Assembly (NCBI RefSeq): GCF_032452875.1
Contig: NW_026893641.1
Span: 496,001-560,000, forward strand
From: Bos javanicus
Taxonomy: Eukaryota > Chordata > Mammalia > Artiodactyla > Bovidae
Length of the DNA: 64,000 bases
Reading direction: 5' to 3'
The notes under the pieces are model-generated. The model made no database searches. It was not told where the DNA came from and saw nothing but the letters and a program-made list of their open reading frames with translations. Below are positions 1 to 10,960 of this stretch, one piece after another. A program made the position numbers and the translations under genes. Position 1 is the stretch's first letter. Each line of letters begins with the position of its first letter.

Positions 1-226
1 TGCCAGCTGAGCAGCATGATTCCTCACACCTGAGTTCCATGATTATTGCCTGCTGACTGTTTGATTCGTGCCTACTCAGCTCTTTGTTTATTGCCTCCAG
101 AGGCACATGATCAGTGTATGATAGCAAACATGATCAGCGCATGATCAGTCACATGATCAGCGCCATTAAGTCACGTGATCACTACATGATAGTCATGTGA
201 TCAGTCCATGCTCAGTCACGGTATCA
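1..226 (+). repeat. Cassette K0, truncated by the window start
   Basis: The window opens in the seventh monomer of a cassette core. The core ends at 113 and the trailer runs to the CACGGTATCA end at 226. Haplotype ?-C-T-C. It lies 1,796 bp before the equivalent point in K1. Confidence 0.95.
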
Positions 227-1488
227 GTGCATGATCAGCCACGTGATCAGTGCATGATCTGTCACATGATTAGTGTATGATCATCCACGTGATCAGTGCA
301 TGATCAGTCACGTGATCAGTGCATGATCAGTCATGTGATCAGTGCATGATCAGTCACGTGATCAGTGCATGATCAGCCACGTGATCAGTGCATGATAGCC
401 ACGTGATCAGTGCATGATCAGTCACGTGATCAGTGCATGATCAGTCATGTGATCAGTGCATGATCAGCCACGTGATCAGTGCATGATCAGCCACGTGATC
501 AGTGCATGATAGCCACGTGATCAGTGCATGATCAGTCACGTGATCAGTGCATGATCAGTCACGTGATCAGTGCATGATCAGCCACGTGATCAGTGCATGA
601 TCAGTCACGTGATCAGTATATGTAGCTACGTGATCAGTGCATGATCAGCCACGTGATCAGTGCATGATAGCCACGTGATCAGTGCATGATCAGTTACGTG
701 ATCAGTGTATGATCAGCCACGTGATCAGTGCATGATGCCACGTGATCAGTGCATGATAGTCACGTGATCAGTGCATGATCAGCCACGTGATCAGTGCATG
801 ATCAGCCACGTGATCAGTGCATGATAGCCACGTGATCAGTGCATGATCAGTCACGTGATCAGTGCATGATCAGTCACGTGATCAGTGCATGATCAGCCAC
901 GTGATCAGTGCATGATCAGTCACGTGATCAGTGCATGATCAGTCACGTGATCAGTGCATGATCAGTCACGTGATCAGTGCATGATCAGCCACGTGATCAG
1001 TGCATGATCAGCCACGTGATCAGTGCATGATCAATTACGTGATCAGTGCATGATCAGTCACGTGACCAGTACATGGTAGCTACGTGATCAGTGCATGATC
1101 AGCCACGTGAGCAGTGCATGATAGCCACGTGATCAGTGCATGATCAGTCACGTGATCAGTGCATGATCAGTCACGTGATCAGTGCATGATCAGTCACGTG
1201 ATCAGTGCATGATCAATTACGTGATCAGTGCATGATCAGTCACGTGACCAGTACATGGTAGCTACGTGATCATTGCATGATCAGCCACGTGAGCAGTGCA
1301 TGATAGCCACGTGATCAGTGCATGATCAGTCACATGATCAGTGTATGATCAGCCACGTGATCAGTGCATGATAGTCACGTGATCAGTGCATGATATAGAC
1401 GTGATCAGTGCATGATCAGTCACGTGATCAGTGCATGATCAGCCACGTGATCAGTGCATGATAGCCACGTGATCAGTGCATGATCAGT
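227..1488 (+). repeat. Monomer array after K0
   Basis: The array opens with the rare pair GATCTGTCACATGATTAG (from 256), 30 bp past the trailer, a signature shared only with K6 and K33. Two GACCAGTACATGG monomers, at 1064 and 1246, are exactly 182 bp apart and mark an eight-monomer sub-repeat. A shortened monomer with TATATGTAGCTACG lies near 615. Confidence 0.95.
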
Positions 1489-1658
1489 TACGTGAGCAGT
1501 GTATGATCAGCCACGTGATCAGTGCATGGTCAGACACGTGAACAGTGTATGATCAGCCACGTGATCAGTGCATGATAGCCACGTGATCAGTGCATGATCA
1601 GTCACGTGATCAGTGTATGATCAGCCACGTGAACAGTGCATGCTCAGTCACGTGATCT
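1489..1658 (+). repeat. Short lead of K1 (type specimen)
   Basis: This 170-bp stretch is 7.4 slightly altered monomers, starting at TACGTGAGCAGTG. It includes CATGGTCAGACACGTGAACA and a final CATGCTCAG monomer, and ends directly at the cassette core. The same 170 bp, with few changes, precedes fifteen other cassettes. Its first four monomers also form the inner part of the long lead. Confidence 0.93.
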
Positions 1659-2022
1659 GGGCCTGCTGAGCTGCGTGATTACTGTCTGCTCATCTGCTTG
1701 ACAATTGCCAGCTGAGCTGCACGATTCCTGCCTGTCATCTGCTTGACAATTGCCAGCTGTGCTGCGTAATTCCTGCCTGCTCAGCTGCTTGATTATTGCC
1801 AGCTGAGCAGCATGATTCCTCACACCTGAGTTCCATGATTATTGCCTGCTGACTGTTTGATTCGTGCCTACTCAGCTCTTTGTTTATTGCCTCCAGAGGC
1901 ACATGATCAGTGTATGATAGCAAACATGATCAGCGCATGATCAGTCACATGATCAGCGCCATTAAGTCACGTGATCACTACATGATAGTCATGTGATCAG
2001 TCCATGCTCAGTCACGGTATCA
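1659..2022 (+). repeat. Cassette K1 (reference copy)
   Basis: The core (1659-1909) splits into eleven units of 23,23,23,22,23,23,23,23,22,23,23 bp; the trailer (1910-2022) splits into 23,23,22,22,23. Core units alternate between a TTGCCAGCTGAG type and a CTGCCTGCTCAG type, giving a 46-bp dimer. A perfect inverted repeat CTGCTCAGCTG / CAGCTGAGCAG lies at 1777-1787 and 1800-1810 with a 12-nt loop. Haplotype T-C-T-C. The reverse strand of the core has a 62-codon frame starting at TTG, which I do not regard as a gene. Confidence 0.96.
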
Positions 2023-2805
2023 GTGCATGATCAGCCACGTGATCAGTGCATGATCAGCCACGTGATCAGTGCATGATAGCTATGTGATCAGTGCATGATC
2101 AGTCACGTGATCAGTGCATGATCAGGCACGTGATCAGTGCATGATCAGTCACGTGATCAGTGCATGATCAGTCACGTGATCAGTGCATGATCAGTCACGT
2201 GATCAGTGCATGATCAGCCACGTGATCAGTGCATGATCAGTCACATGATCAGTGCATGATCAGCCACGTGATCAGTGCATGATCAGTCACGTGATCAGTG
2301 CATGATATACGTGATCAGTGCATGATCAGTCACGTGATCAGTGCATGATAGCCACGTGATCAGTGCATGATCAGTCACGTGATCAGTGCATGATCAGTCA
2401 CGTGACCAGTACATGGTAGCTACGTGATCAGTGCATGATCAGCCACGTGATCAGTGCATGATAGCCACGTGATCAGTGCATGATCAGTCACGTGATCAGT
2501 GCATGATCAGTCACGTGATCAGTGCATGATCAGCCACGTGATCAGTGCATGATCAGCCACGTGATCAGTGCATGATAGCCACGTGATCAGTGCATGATCA
2601 GTCACGTGATCAGTGCATGATCAGCCACGTGATCAGTGCATGATCAGCCACGTGATCAGTGCATGATCATTCACGTGATCAGTGCATGATCAGTCACGTG
2701 ACCAGTACATGGTTGCTACGTGATCGTTGCATGATCAGCCACGTGAGCAGTGCATGATAGCCACGTGATCAGTGCATGATCAGTCACGTGATCAGTATGA
2801 TCAGT
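2023..2805 (+). repeat. Monomer array between K1 and long lead of K2
   Basis: Mostly consensus monomers. It has GACCAGTACATGG at 2404, and a variant with GGTTGCTACGTGATCGTTG from 2700, a form that elsewhere lies just upstream of long leads. Confidence 0.93.
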
Positions 2806-3269
2806 CACGTGAACAGTGCATGATCATTCACGTGATCTGTGCATGATCAGTCACGTGACCAGTATATGGTAGCTACGTGATCATTCCATGACGAGCCACG
2901 TGAGCAGTGCATGATAGCCACGTGATGTGTGCATGATCAGTTACGTGAGCAGAGTATGATCAGCCACGTGATCAGTGCATGAGTGCCACGTGATCAGTGC
3001 ATGATATGTCACGTGACAGGTGTGTGATCAGCCACGTGAACAGTGCATGTTCAGCCACGTGATCAGTGCATGATAGCCACGTGATCAGTGCATGATCAGT
3101 TACGTGAGCAGTGTATGATCAGCCACGTGATCAGTGCATGGTCAGACACGTGAACAGTGTATGATCAGCCACGTGATCAGTGCATGATATCCAAGTGATC
3201 AGTGCATGATCATCACGTGATCAGTGTATGATCAGCCACGTGAACAGTGCATGCTCAGTCACGTGATCA
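2806..3269 (+). repeat. Long lead of K2 (type specimen)
   Basis: A 464-bp run of diverged monomers. In order it shows CATGATCATTCACG (CATTTACG in other copies), CCAGTATATGG, CATTCCATGACGAGCC, GTGATGTGTGCATG, GTGAGCAGAGTATG, CATGAGTGCCACG, CATGATATGTCACGTGACAGG, CATGTTCAGCC, then the short-lead monomers with CATGATATCCAAGTG in place of CATGATAGCCACGTG. Ten other long leads have exactly this length, so the block is strongly homogenised. Confidence 0.94.
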
Positions 3270-3633
3270 GGGCCTGCTGAGCTGCGTGATTACTGTCTGC
3301 TCATCTGCTTGACAATTGCCAGCTGAGCTGCACGATTCCTGCCTGTCATCTGCTTGACAATTGCCAGCTGTGCTGCGTAATTCCTGCCTGCTCAGCTGCT
3401 TGATTATTGCCAGCTGAGCAGCATGATTCCTCACAGCTGAGTTCCATGATTATTGCCTGCTGACTGTATGATTCGTGCCTACTCAGCTCTTTGTTTATTG
3501 CCTCCAGAGGCACATGATCAGTGTATGATAGCAAACATGATCAGTGCATGATCAGTCACATGATCAGCGCCATTAAGTCACGTGATCACTACATGATAGT
3601 CATGTGATCAGTCCATGCTCAGTCACGGTATCA
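3270..3633 (+). repeat. Cassette K2
   Basis: Full length. Haplotype A-G-A-T, the A at site 3 (CTGTATGA) being found only after long leads. 1,611 bp from K1. Confidence 0.96.
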
Positions 3634-3985
3634 GTGCATGATCAGCCACGTGATCAGTGCATGATCAGCCACGTGATCAGTGCATGATAGCCACGTGATC
3701 AGTGCATGATCAGTCACGTGATCAGTGCATGATCAGGCACGTGATCAGTGCATGATCAGTCACGTGATCAGTGCATGATCAGTCACGTGATCAGTGCATG
3801 ATCAGTCACGTGATCAGTGCATGATCAGCCACGTGATCAGTGCATGATAGCCAGTGATCAGTGCATGATAGCCAGTGATCAGTGCATGATCAGTCACGTG
3901 ATCAGTGCATGATCAGCCACGTGATCAGTGCATGATAGCCACGTGATCAGTGCATGATCAGCCACGTGATCAGTGCATGATCAGT
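3634..3985 (+). repeat. Monomer array after K2
   Basis: A short array with two successive 21-bp monomers in which CCACGTG is reduced to CCAGTG (about 3850 and 3871), so the E-box and its CpG are lost. Confidence 0.93.
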
Positions 3986-4155
3986 TACGTGATCAGTGCA
4001 TGATCAGCCACGTGATCAGTGCATGATCAGACACGTGATCAGTGCATGATCAGCCACGTGATCAGTGCATGATAGCCACGTGATCAGTGCATGATCAGTC
4101 ACGTGATCAGTGTATGATCAGCCACGTGATCAGTGCATGCTCAGTCACGTGATCA
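3986..4155 (+). repeat. Short-lead position of K3, near consensus
   Basis: The slots of the 170-bp short lead are still visible (TTACGTG at the start, CAGACACGTG, CATGCTCAG at the end), but most diagnostic bases have returned to the consensus GTGATCAGTGCATGATCAG. This fits conversion towards the bulk monomer, or a precursor of the diverged lead. Confidence 0.8.
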
Positions 4156-4519
4156 GGGCCTGCTGAGCTGCGTGATTACTGTCTGCTCATCTGCTTGACA
4201 ATTGCCAGCTGAGCTGCACGATTCCTGCCTGTCATCTGCTTGACAATTATCAGCTGTGCTGCGTAATTCCTGCCTGCTCAGCTGCTTGATTATTGCCAGC
4301 TGAGCAGCATGATTCCTCACACCTGAGTTCCATGATTATTGCCTGCTGACTGTTTGATTCGTGCCTACTCAGCTCTTTGTTTATTGCCTCCAGAGGCACA
4401 TGATCAGTGTATGATAGCAAACATGATCAGTGCATGATCAGTCACATGATCAGCGCCATTAAGTCACGTGATCACTACATGATAGTCATGTGATCAGTCC
4501 ATGCTCAGTCACGGTATCA
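4156..4519 (+). repeat. Cassette K3
   Basis: Full length. Haplotype A-C-T-T. It carries CAATTATCAGCTG instead of CAATTGCCAGCTG, a change shared only with K11. The change removes one CAATTG site and puts a stop in the reverse-strand open frame. Only 886 bp from K2. Confidence 0.95.
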
Positions 4520-4827
4520 GTGCATGATCAGCCACGTGATCAGTGCATGATCAGTCACATGATCAGTGCATGATCATCCACGTGATCAGTGCATGATCAG
4601 TCATGTGATCAGTGCATGATATAGACGTGATCAGTGCATGATCAGTCACGTGATCAGTGCATGATAGCCACGTGATCAGTGCATGATCAGTCACGTGATC
4701 AGTGCATGATCAGTCACGTGATCAGTGCATGATCAGCACGTGATCAGTGCATGATCAGCCACGTGATCAGTGCATGATAGCCACGTGATCAGTGCATGAT
4801 CAGTCACGTGATCAGTGCATGATCAGT
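4520..4827 (+). repeat. Short monomer array after K3
   Basis: A 308-bp array with CACATG and CATGTG variants and one GATATAGACGTG monomer, leading straight into a long lead. Confidence 0.92.
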
Positions 4828-5291
4828 CACGTGAACAGTGCATGATCATTTACGTGATCAGTGCATGATCAGTCACGTGACCAGTATATGGTAGCTACGT
4901 GATCATTCCATGACGAGCCACGTGAGCAGTGCATGATAGCCACGTGATGTGTGCATGATGAGTTACGTGAGCAGAGTATGATCAGCCACGTGATCAGTGC
5001 ATGAGTGCCACGTGATCAGTGCATGATATGTCACGTGACAGGTGTGTGATCAGCCACGTGAACAGTGCATGTTCAGCCACGTGATCAGTGCATGATAGCC
5101 ACGTGATCAGTGCATGATCAGTTACGTGAGCAGTGTATGATCAGCCACGTGATCAGTGCATGGTCAGACACGTGAACAGTGTATGATCAGCCACGTGATC
5201 AGTGCATGATATCCAAGTGATCAGTGCATGATCATCACGTGATCAGTGTATGATCAGCCACGTGAACAGTGCATGCTCAGTCACGTGATCA
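4828..5291 (+). repeat. Long lead of K4
   Basis: 464 bp. It has GTGATCAGTGC in place of GTGATCTGTGC in the second monomer; otherwise it matches the K2 lead in order and length. Confidence 0.94.
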
Positions 5292-5655
5292 GGGCCTGCT
5301 GAGCTGCGTGATTACTGTCTGCTCATCTGCTTGACAATTGCCAGCTGAGCTGCACGATTCCTGCCTGTCATCTGCTTGACAATTGCCAGCTGTGCTGCGT
5401 AATTCCTGCCTGCTCAGCTGCTTGATTATTGCCAGCTGAGCAGCATGATTCCTCACACCTGAGTTCCATGATTATTGCCTGCTGACTGTTTGATTCGTGC
5501 CTACTCAGCTCTTTGTTTATTGCCTCCAGAGGCACATGATCAGTGTATGATAGCAAACATGATCAGTGCATGATCAGTCACATGATCAGCGCCATTAAGT
5601 CACGTGATCACTACATGATAGTCATGTGATCAGTCCATGCTCAGTCACGGTATCA
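5292..5655 (+). repeat. Cassette K4
   Basis: Haplotype A-C-T-T, a rare pairing of a long lead with CACACCTGAG (otherwise only K34). 1,136 bp from K3. Confidence 0.95.
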
Positions 5656-6689
5656 GTGCATGATCAGCCACGTGATCAGTGCATGATCAGCCACGTGATC
5701 AGTTCATGATCAGCCACGTGATCAGTGCATGATCAGTCACGTGATCAGTGCATGATCAGGCAGGTGATCAGTGCATGATCAGCCACGTGATCAGTGCATG
5801 ATAGCCACGTGATCAGTGCATGATCAGTCACCTGATGGGTGTATGATCAGTCACGTGACCAGTACATGGTAGCTACATGATCATTGCATGATCAGCCACG
5901 TGAGTAGTGCATGATAGCCACGTGATCAGTGCATGATCAGTCACGTGATCAGTGCATGATCAGTCATGTGATCAGTGCATGATCAGGCACGTGATCAGTG
6001 CATGATCAGCCACGTGATCAGTGCATGATAGCCACGTGATCAGTGCATGATCAGTCACGTGATCAGTGCATGATCAGTCACGTGATCAGTGCATGATCAG
6101 CCACGTGATCAGTGCATGATCAGCCACGTGATCAGTGCATGATCAATCACGTGATCAGTGCATGATCAGTCACGTGACCAGTACATGGTAGCTACGTGAT
6201 CAGTGCATGATCAGCCACGTGATCAGTGCATGATAGCCACGTGATCAGTGCATGATCAGTCACGTGATCAGTGCATGATCAGTCACGTGATCAGTGCATG
6301 ATCAATTACGTGATCAGTGCATGATCAGTCACGTGATCAGTGCATGGTAGCTACGTGATCAGTGCATGATCAGCCACGTGATCAGTGCATGATAGCCACG
6401 TGATCAGTGCATGATCAGTCACGTGATCAGTGCATGATCATCCACGTGATCAGTGCATGATCAGTCACGTGATCAGTGCATGATATAGACGTGATCAGTG
6501 CATGATCAGTCACGTGATCAGTGCATGATCAGCCACGTGATCAGTGCATGATAGCCAGTGATCAGTGCATGATAGCCAGTGATCAGTGCATGATCAGTCA
6601 CGTGATCAGTGCATGATCAGCCACGTGACAGTGCATGATCAGCCACGTGATCAGTGCATGATCAGCCACGTGATCAGTGCATGATCAGT
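5656..6689 (+). repeat. Monomer array after K4
   Basis: CACCTGATGGG at 5829, 174 bp past the trailer, is followed by GACCAGTACATGG and GTGAGTAGTGC: the downstream signature usual after short-lead cassettes. Near the right end there are a GATATAGACGTG monomer and a pair of CCAGTG monomers (from about 6554). Confidence 0.93.
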
Positions 6690-6859
6690 TACGTGAGCAG
6701 TGTATGATCAGCCACGTGATCAGTGCATGGTCAGACACGTGAACAGTGTATGATCAGCCACGTGATCAGTGCATGATAGCCACGTGATCAGTGCATGATC
6801 AGTCACGTGATCAGTGTATGATCAGCCACGTGAACAGTGCATGCTCAGTCACGTGATCT
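6690..6859 (+). repeat. Short lead of K5
   Basis: 170 bp, same monomer order as the K1 lead. Confidence 0.93.
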
Positions 6860-7223
6860 GGGCCTGCTGAGCTGCGTGATTACTGTCTGCTCATCTGCTT
6901 GACAATTGCCAGCTGAGCTGCACGATTCCTGCCTGTCATCTGCTTGACAATTGCCAGCTGTGCTGCGTAATTCCTGCCTGCTCAGCTGCTTGATTATTGC
7001 CAGCTGAGCAGCATGATTCCTCACAGCTGAGTTCCATGATTATTGCCTGCTGACTGTTTGATTCGTGCCTACTCAGCTCTTTGTTTATTGCCTCCAGAGG
7101 CACATGATCAGTGTATGATAGCAAACATGATCAGCGCATGATCAGTCACATGATCAGCGCCATTAAGTCACGTGATCACTACATGATAGTCATGTGATCA
7201 GTCCATGCTCAGTCACGGTATCA
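6860..7223 (+). repeat. Cassette K5
   Basis: Full length. Haplotype T-G-T-C. 1,568 bp from K4. Confidence 0.95.
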
Positions 7224-7985
7224 GTGCATGATCAGCCACGTGATCAGTGCATGATCAGTCATGTGATCAGTGCATGATATAGACGTGATCAGTGCATGAT
7301 CAGTCACGTGATCAGTGCATGATAGCCACGTGATCAGTGCATGATCAGTCACCTGATGGGTGTATGATCATTCACGTGACCTGTACATGGTAGCTACATG
7401 ATCATTGCATGATCAGCCACGTGAGTAGTGCATGATAGCCACGTGATCAGTGCATGATCAGTCACGTGATCAGTGCATGATCAGTCATGTGACCAGTACA
7501 TGGTAGCTGCGTGATCATGCATGATCAGCCACGTGATCAGTGCATGATCAGCCACGTGATCAGTGCATGATCAGCCACGTGATCAGTGCATGATCAGTCA
7601 CGTGATCAGTGCATGATCAGTCACGTGATCAGTGCATGGTACCTACGTGATCAGTGCATGATCAGCCACGTGATCAGTGCATGATAGCCACGTGATCAGT
7701 GCATGATCAGTCACGTGATCAGTGCATGATCAGTCACGTGATCAGTGCATGATCAGTCACGTGATCAGTGCATGATCAGCCACGTGATCAGTGCATGATA
7801 GCCACGTGATCAGTGCATGATCAGTCACGTGATCAGTGCATGATCAGTCACGTGATCAGTGCATGATCAGCCACGTGATCAGTGCATGATCAGCCACGTG
7901 ATCAGTGCATGATCAGCCACGTGATCAGTGCATGATCAGCCACGTGATCAGTGCATGATAGCCACGTGATCAGTGCATGATCAGT
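7224..7985 (+). repeat. Monomer array after K5
   Basis: CACCTGATGGG lies at 7350, only 127 bp past the trailer. It is followed by GACCTGTACATGG and later TAGCTGCGTGATCATGC (about 7505), both found again after K33 about 50 kb away. Confidence 0.92.
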
Positions 7986-8155
7986 TACGTGAGCAGTGTA
8001 TGATCAGCCACGTGATCAGTGCATGGTCAGACACGTGAACAGTGTATGATCAGCCACGTGATCAGTGCATGATATCCAAGTGATCAGTGCATGATCAATC
8101 ACGTGATCAGTGTATGATCAGCCACGTGAACAGTGCATGCTCAGTCACGTGATCA
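7986..8155 (+). repeat. Hybrid short lead of K6
   Basis: 170 bp. It has the CATGATATCCAAGTG monomer normally found in long leads, but the upstream part of the long lead is absent. This looks like an exchange between the two lead types. Confidence 0.85.
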
Positions 8156-8519
8156 GGGCCTGCTGAGCTGCGTGATTACTGTCTGCTCATCTGCTTGACA
8201 ATTGCCAGCTGAGCTGCACGATTCCTGCCTGTCATCTGCTTGACAATTGCCAGCTGTGCTGCGTAATTCCTGCCTGCTCAGCTGCTTGATTATTGCCAGC
8301 TGAGCAGCATGATTCCTCACAGCTGAGTTCCATGATTATTGCCTGCTGACTGTTTGATTCGTGCCTACTCAGCTCTTTGTTTATTGCCTCCAGAGGCACA
8401 TGATCAGTGTATGATAGCAAACATGATCAGCGCATGATCAGTCACATGATCAGCGCCATTAAGTCACGTGATCACTACATGATAGTCATGTGATCAGTCC
8501 ATGCTCAGTCACGGTATCA
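8156..8519 (+). repeat. Cassette K6
   Basis: Full length. Haplotype A-G-T-C; site 1 is A, as in long-lead cassettes, which fits the hybrid lead. 1,296 bp from K5. Confidence 0.95.
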
Positions 8520-10667
8520 GTGCATGATCAGCCACGTGATCAGTGCATGATCTGTCACATGATTAGTGTATGATCATCCACGTGATCAGTGCATGGGCAG
8601 TCATGTGATCAGTGCATGATCAGACGTGATCAGTGCATGATCAGTCACGTGATCAGTGCATGATAGCCACGTGATCAGTGCATGATCAGTCACCTGATGG
8701 GTGTATGATCATTCACGTGACCTGTACATGGTAGCTACATGATCAGTGCATGATCAGCCACGTGATAGTGCATGATAGCCACGTGATCAGTGCATGATCA
8801 GTCACGTGATCAGTGCATGATCAGCCACGTGATCAGTGCATGATCAGCCACGTGATCAGTGCATGATCAGCCACGTGATCAGTGCATGATCAGTCACGTG
8901 ATCAGTGCATGATAGCTGTGATCAGTGCATGATCAGCCACGTGATCAGTGCATGATAGCCACGTGATCAGTGCATGATCAGTCACGTGATCAGTGCATGA
9001 TCAGTCACGTGATCAGTGCATGATCAGCCACGTGATCAGTGCATGATCAATTACGTGATCAGTGCATGATCAGTCACGTGATCAGTGCATGATAGCTACG
9101 TGATCAGTGCATGATCAGCCACGTGATCAGTGCATGATAGCCACGTGATCAGTGCATGATCAGTCACGTGATCAGTGCATGATCAGTCACGTGATCAGTG
9201 CATGATCAGCCACGTGATCAGTGCATGATCAGCACGTGATCAGTGCATGATAGCCACGTGATCAGTGCATGATCAGTCACGATGATCAGTGCATGATCAG
9301 CCACGTGATCAGTGCATGATAGCCACGTGATCAGTGCATGATCAGCCACGTGATCAGTGCATGATCAGCCACGTGATCAGTGCATGATCAGTCACGTGAT
9401 CAGTGCATGATCAGCCACGTGATCAGTGCATGATCAGTCACGTGATCAGTGCATGATAGCCACGTGATCAGTGCATGATCAGCCACGTGATCAGTGCATG
9501 ATCAGTCACGTGATCAGTGTATGATCAGCCACGTGATCAGTGCATGATAGCCACGTGATCAGTGCATGATCAGTCACGTGATCAGTGCATGATCAGCCAC
9601 GTGATCAGTGCATGATCAGCCACGTGATCAGTGCATGATAGCCACGTGATCAGTGCATGATCAGTTCACGTGATCAGTGCATGATCAGCCACGTGATCAG
9701 TGCATGATCAGCACGTGATCAGTGCATGATCAGCCACGTGATCAGTGCATGATATCCATGTGATCAGTGCATGATCAGTCACGTGATCAGTGCATGATCA
9801 GTCACGTGATCAGTGCATGATCAGCCACGTGATCAGTGCATGATCAGTCACGTGATCAGTGCATGATAGCTACGTGATCAGTGCATGATCAGCCACGTGA
9901 TCAGTGCATGATAGCCACGTGATCAGTGCATGATAGCCACGTGATCAGTGCATGATCAGTCACGTGATCAGTGCATGATCAGCCACGTGATCAGTGCATG
10001 ATCAGCCACGTGATCAGTATGATCAGCCACGTGATCAGTGCATGATAGCCACGTGATCAGTGCATGATCAGTCACGTGATCAGTGCATGATCAGTCACGT
10101 GATCAGTGCATGATCAGCCACGTGATCAGTGCATGATCAGCCACGTGATCAGTGCATGATCAATTACGTGATCAGTGCATGATCAGTCACGTGACCAGTA
10201 CATGGTAGCTACGTGATCAGTGCATGATCAGCCACGTGATCAGTGCATGATAGCCACGTGATCAGTGCATGATCAGCCACGTGATCAGTGCATGATCAGT
10301 CACGTGATCAGTGCATGATCAGTCACGTGATCAGTGCATGATCAGCCACGTGATCAGTGCATGATCAGTCATGTGTCAGTGCATGATAAGCCGTGATCAG
10401 TGCATGATCAGTCCCGTGATCAGTGCATGATCAGCCACGTGATCAGTGCATGATAGCCACGTGATCAGTGCATGATCAGTCACGTGATCAGTGCATGATC
10501 AGCCACGTGATCAGTGCATGATCAGCCACGTGATCAGTGCATGAGCGTGATCAGTGCATGATCAGTCACGTGATCAGTGCATGATAGCCACGTGATCAGT
10601 GCATGATCAGTCACGTGATCAGTGTATGATCAGCCACGTGAACAGTGCATGCTCAGTCACGTGATCA
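8520..10667 (+). repeat. Long monomer array after K6
   Basis: The left end has GATCTGTCACATGATTAG (8549), CATGGGCAGTCATGTG and CACCTGATGGG (8691). The rest is close to consensus with scattered small indels: TAGCTGTGATC near 8911, CACGATGATC at 9278, CAGTATGATC near 10016, CATGAGCGTG near 10541. CATGTGTCAG then ATAAGCCGTG near 10371 recurs in the next array. Confidence 0.93.
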
Positions 10668-10960
10668 GGGCCTGCTGAGCTGCGTGATTACTGTCTGCTC
10701 ATCTGCTTGACAATTGCCAGCTGAGCTGCACGATTCCTGCCTGTCATCTGCTTGACAATTGCCAGCTGTGCTGCATAATTCCTGCCTGCTCAGCTGCTTG
10801 ATTATTGCCAGCTGAGCAGCATGATTTCTCACAGCTGAGTTCCATGATTATTGCCTGCTGACTGATTCGTGCCTACTCAGCTCTTTGTTCATTGCCTCCA
10901 GAGGCACATGATCAGTGTATGATAGCAAACATGATCAGCGCATGATCAGTCACATGATCA
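10668..10960 (+). repeat. Cassette K7, short subfamily
   Basis: There is no diverged lead beyond the last two or three monomers. The core has a 4-bp deletion (CTGACTGATTCG for CTGACTGTTTGATTCG), CTGCATAATTCC (CpG to CpA), GATTTCTCAC and TTGTTCATTGCC. The trailer keeps only two of its five monomers. Site 4 is C. 2,512 bp from K6. Confidence 0.94.

Noticed and set aside
1..1658. CRISPR array
   Set aside because: Repeats abut with no unique spacers, the unit is 22/23 bp throughout 64 kb, and no cas-like gene exists in the window.
1659..1909. Cassette as a transposable element or SINE
   Set aside because: No terminal repeats, target-site duplication, poly-A tail or coding capacity, and it keeps the 22/23-bp register of the satellite through both edges.
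1735..1923. A 62-codon reverse-strand open frame repeated, with few changes, in 31 cassettes
   Set aside because: It starts at TTG, not ATG, lies inside in-register satellite units, and its copies are alike because the whole cassette is homogenised. Two cassettes (K3, K11) have a stop in it and K7/K8 a frameshifting deletion. No promoter, splice or domain evidence.
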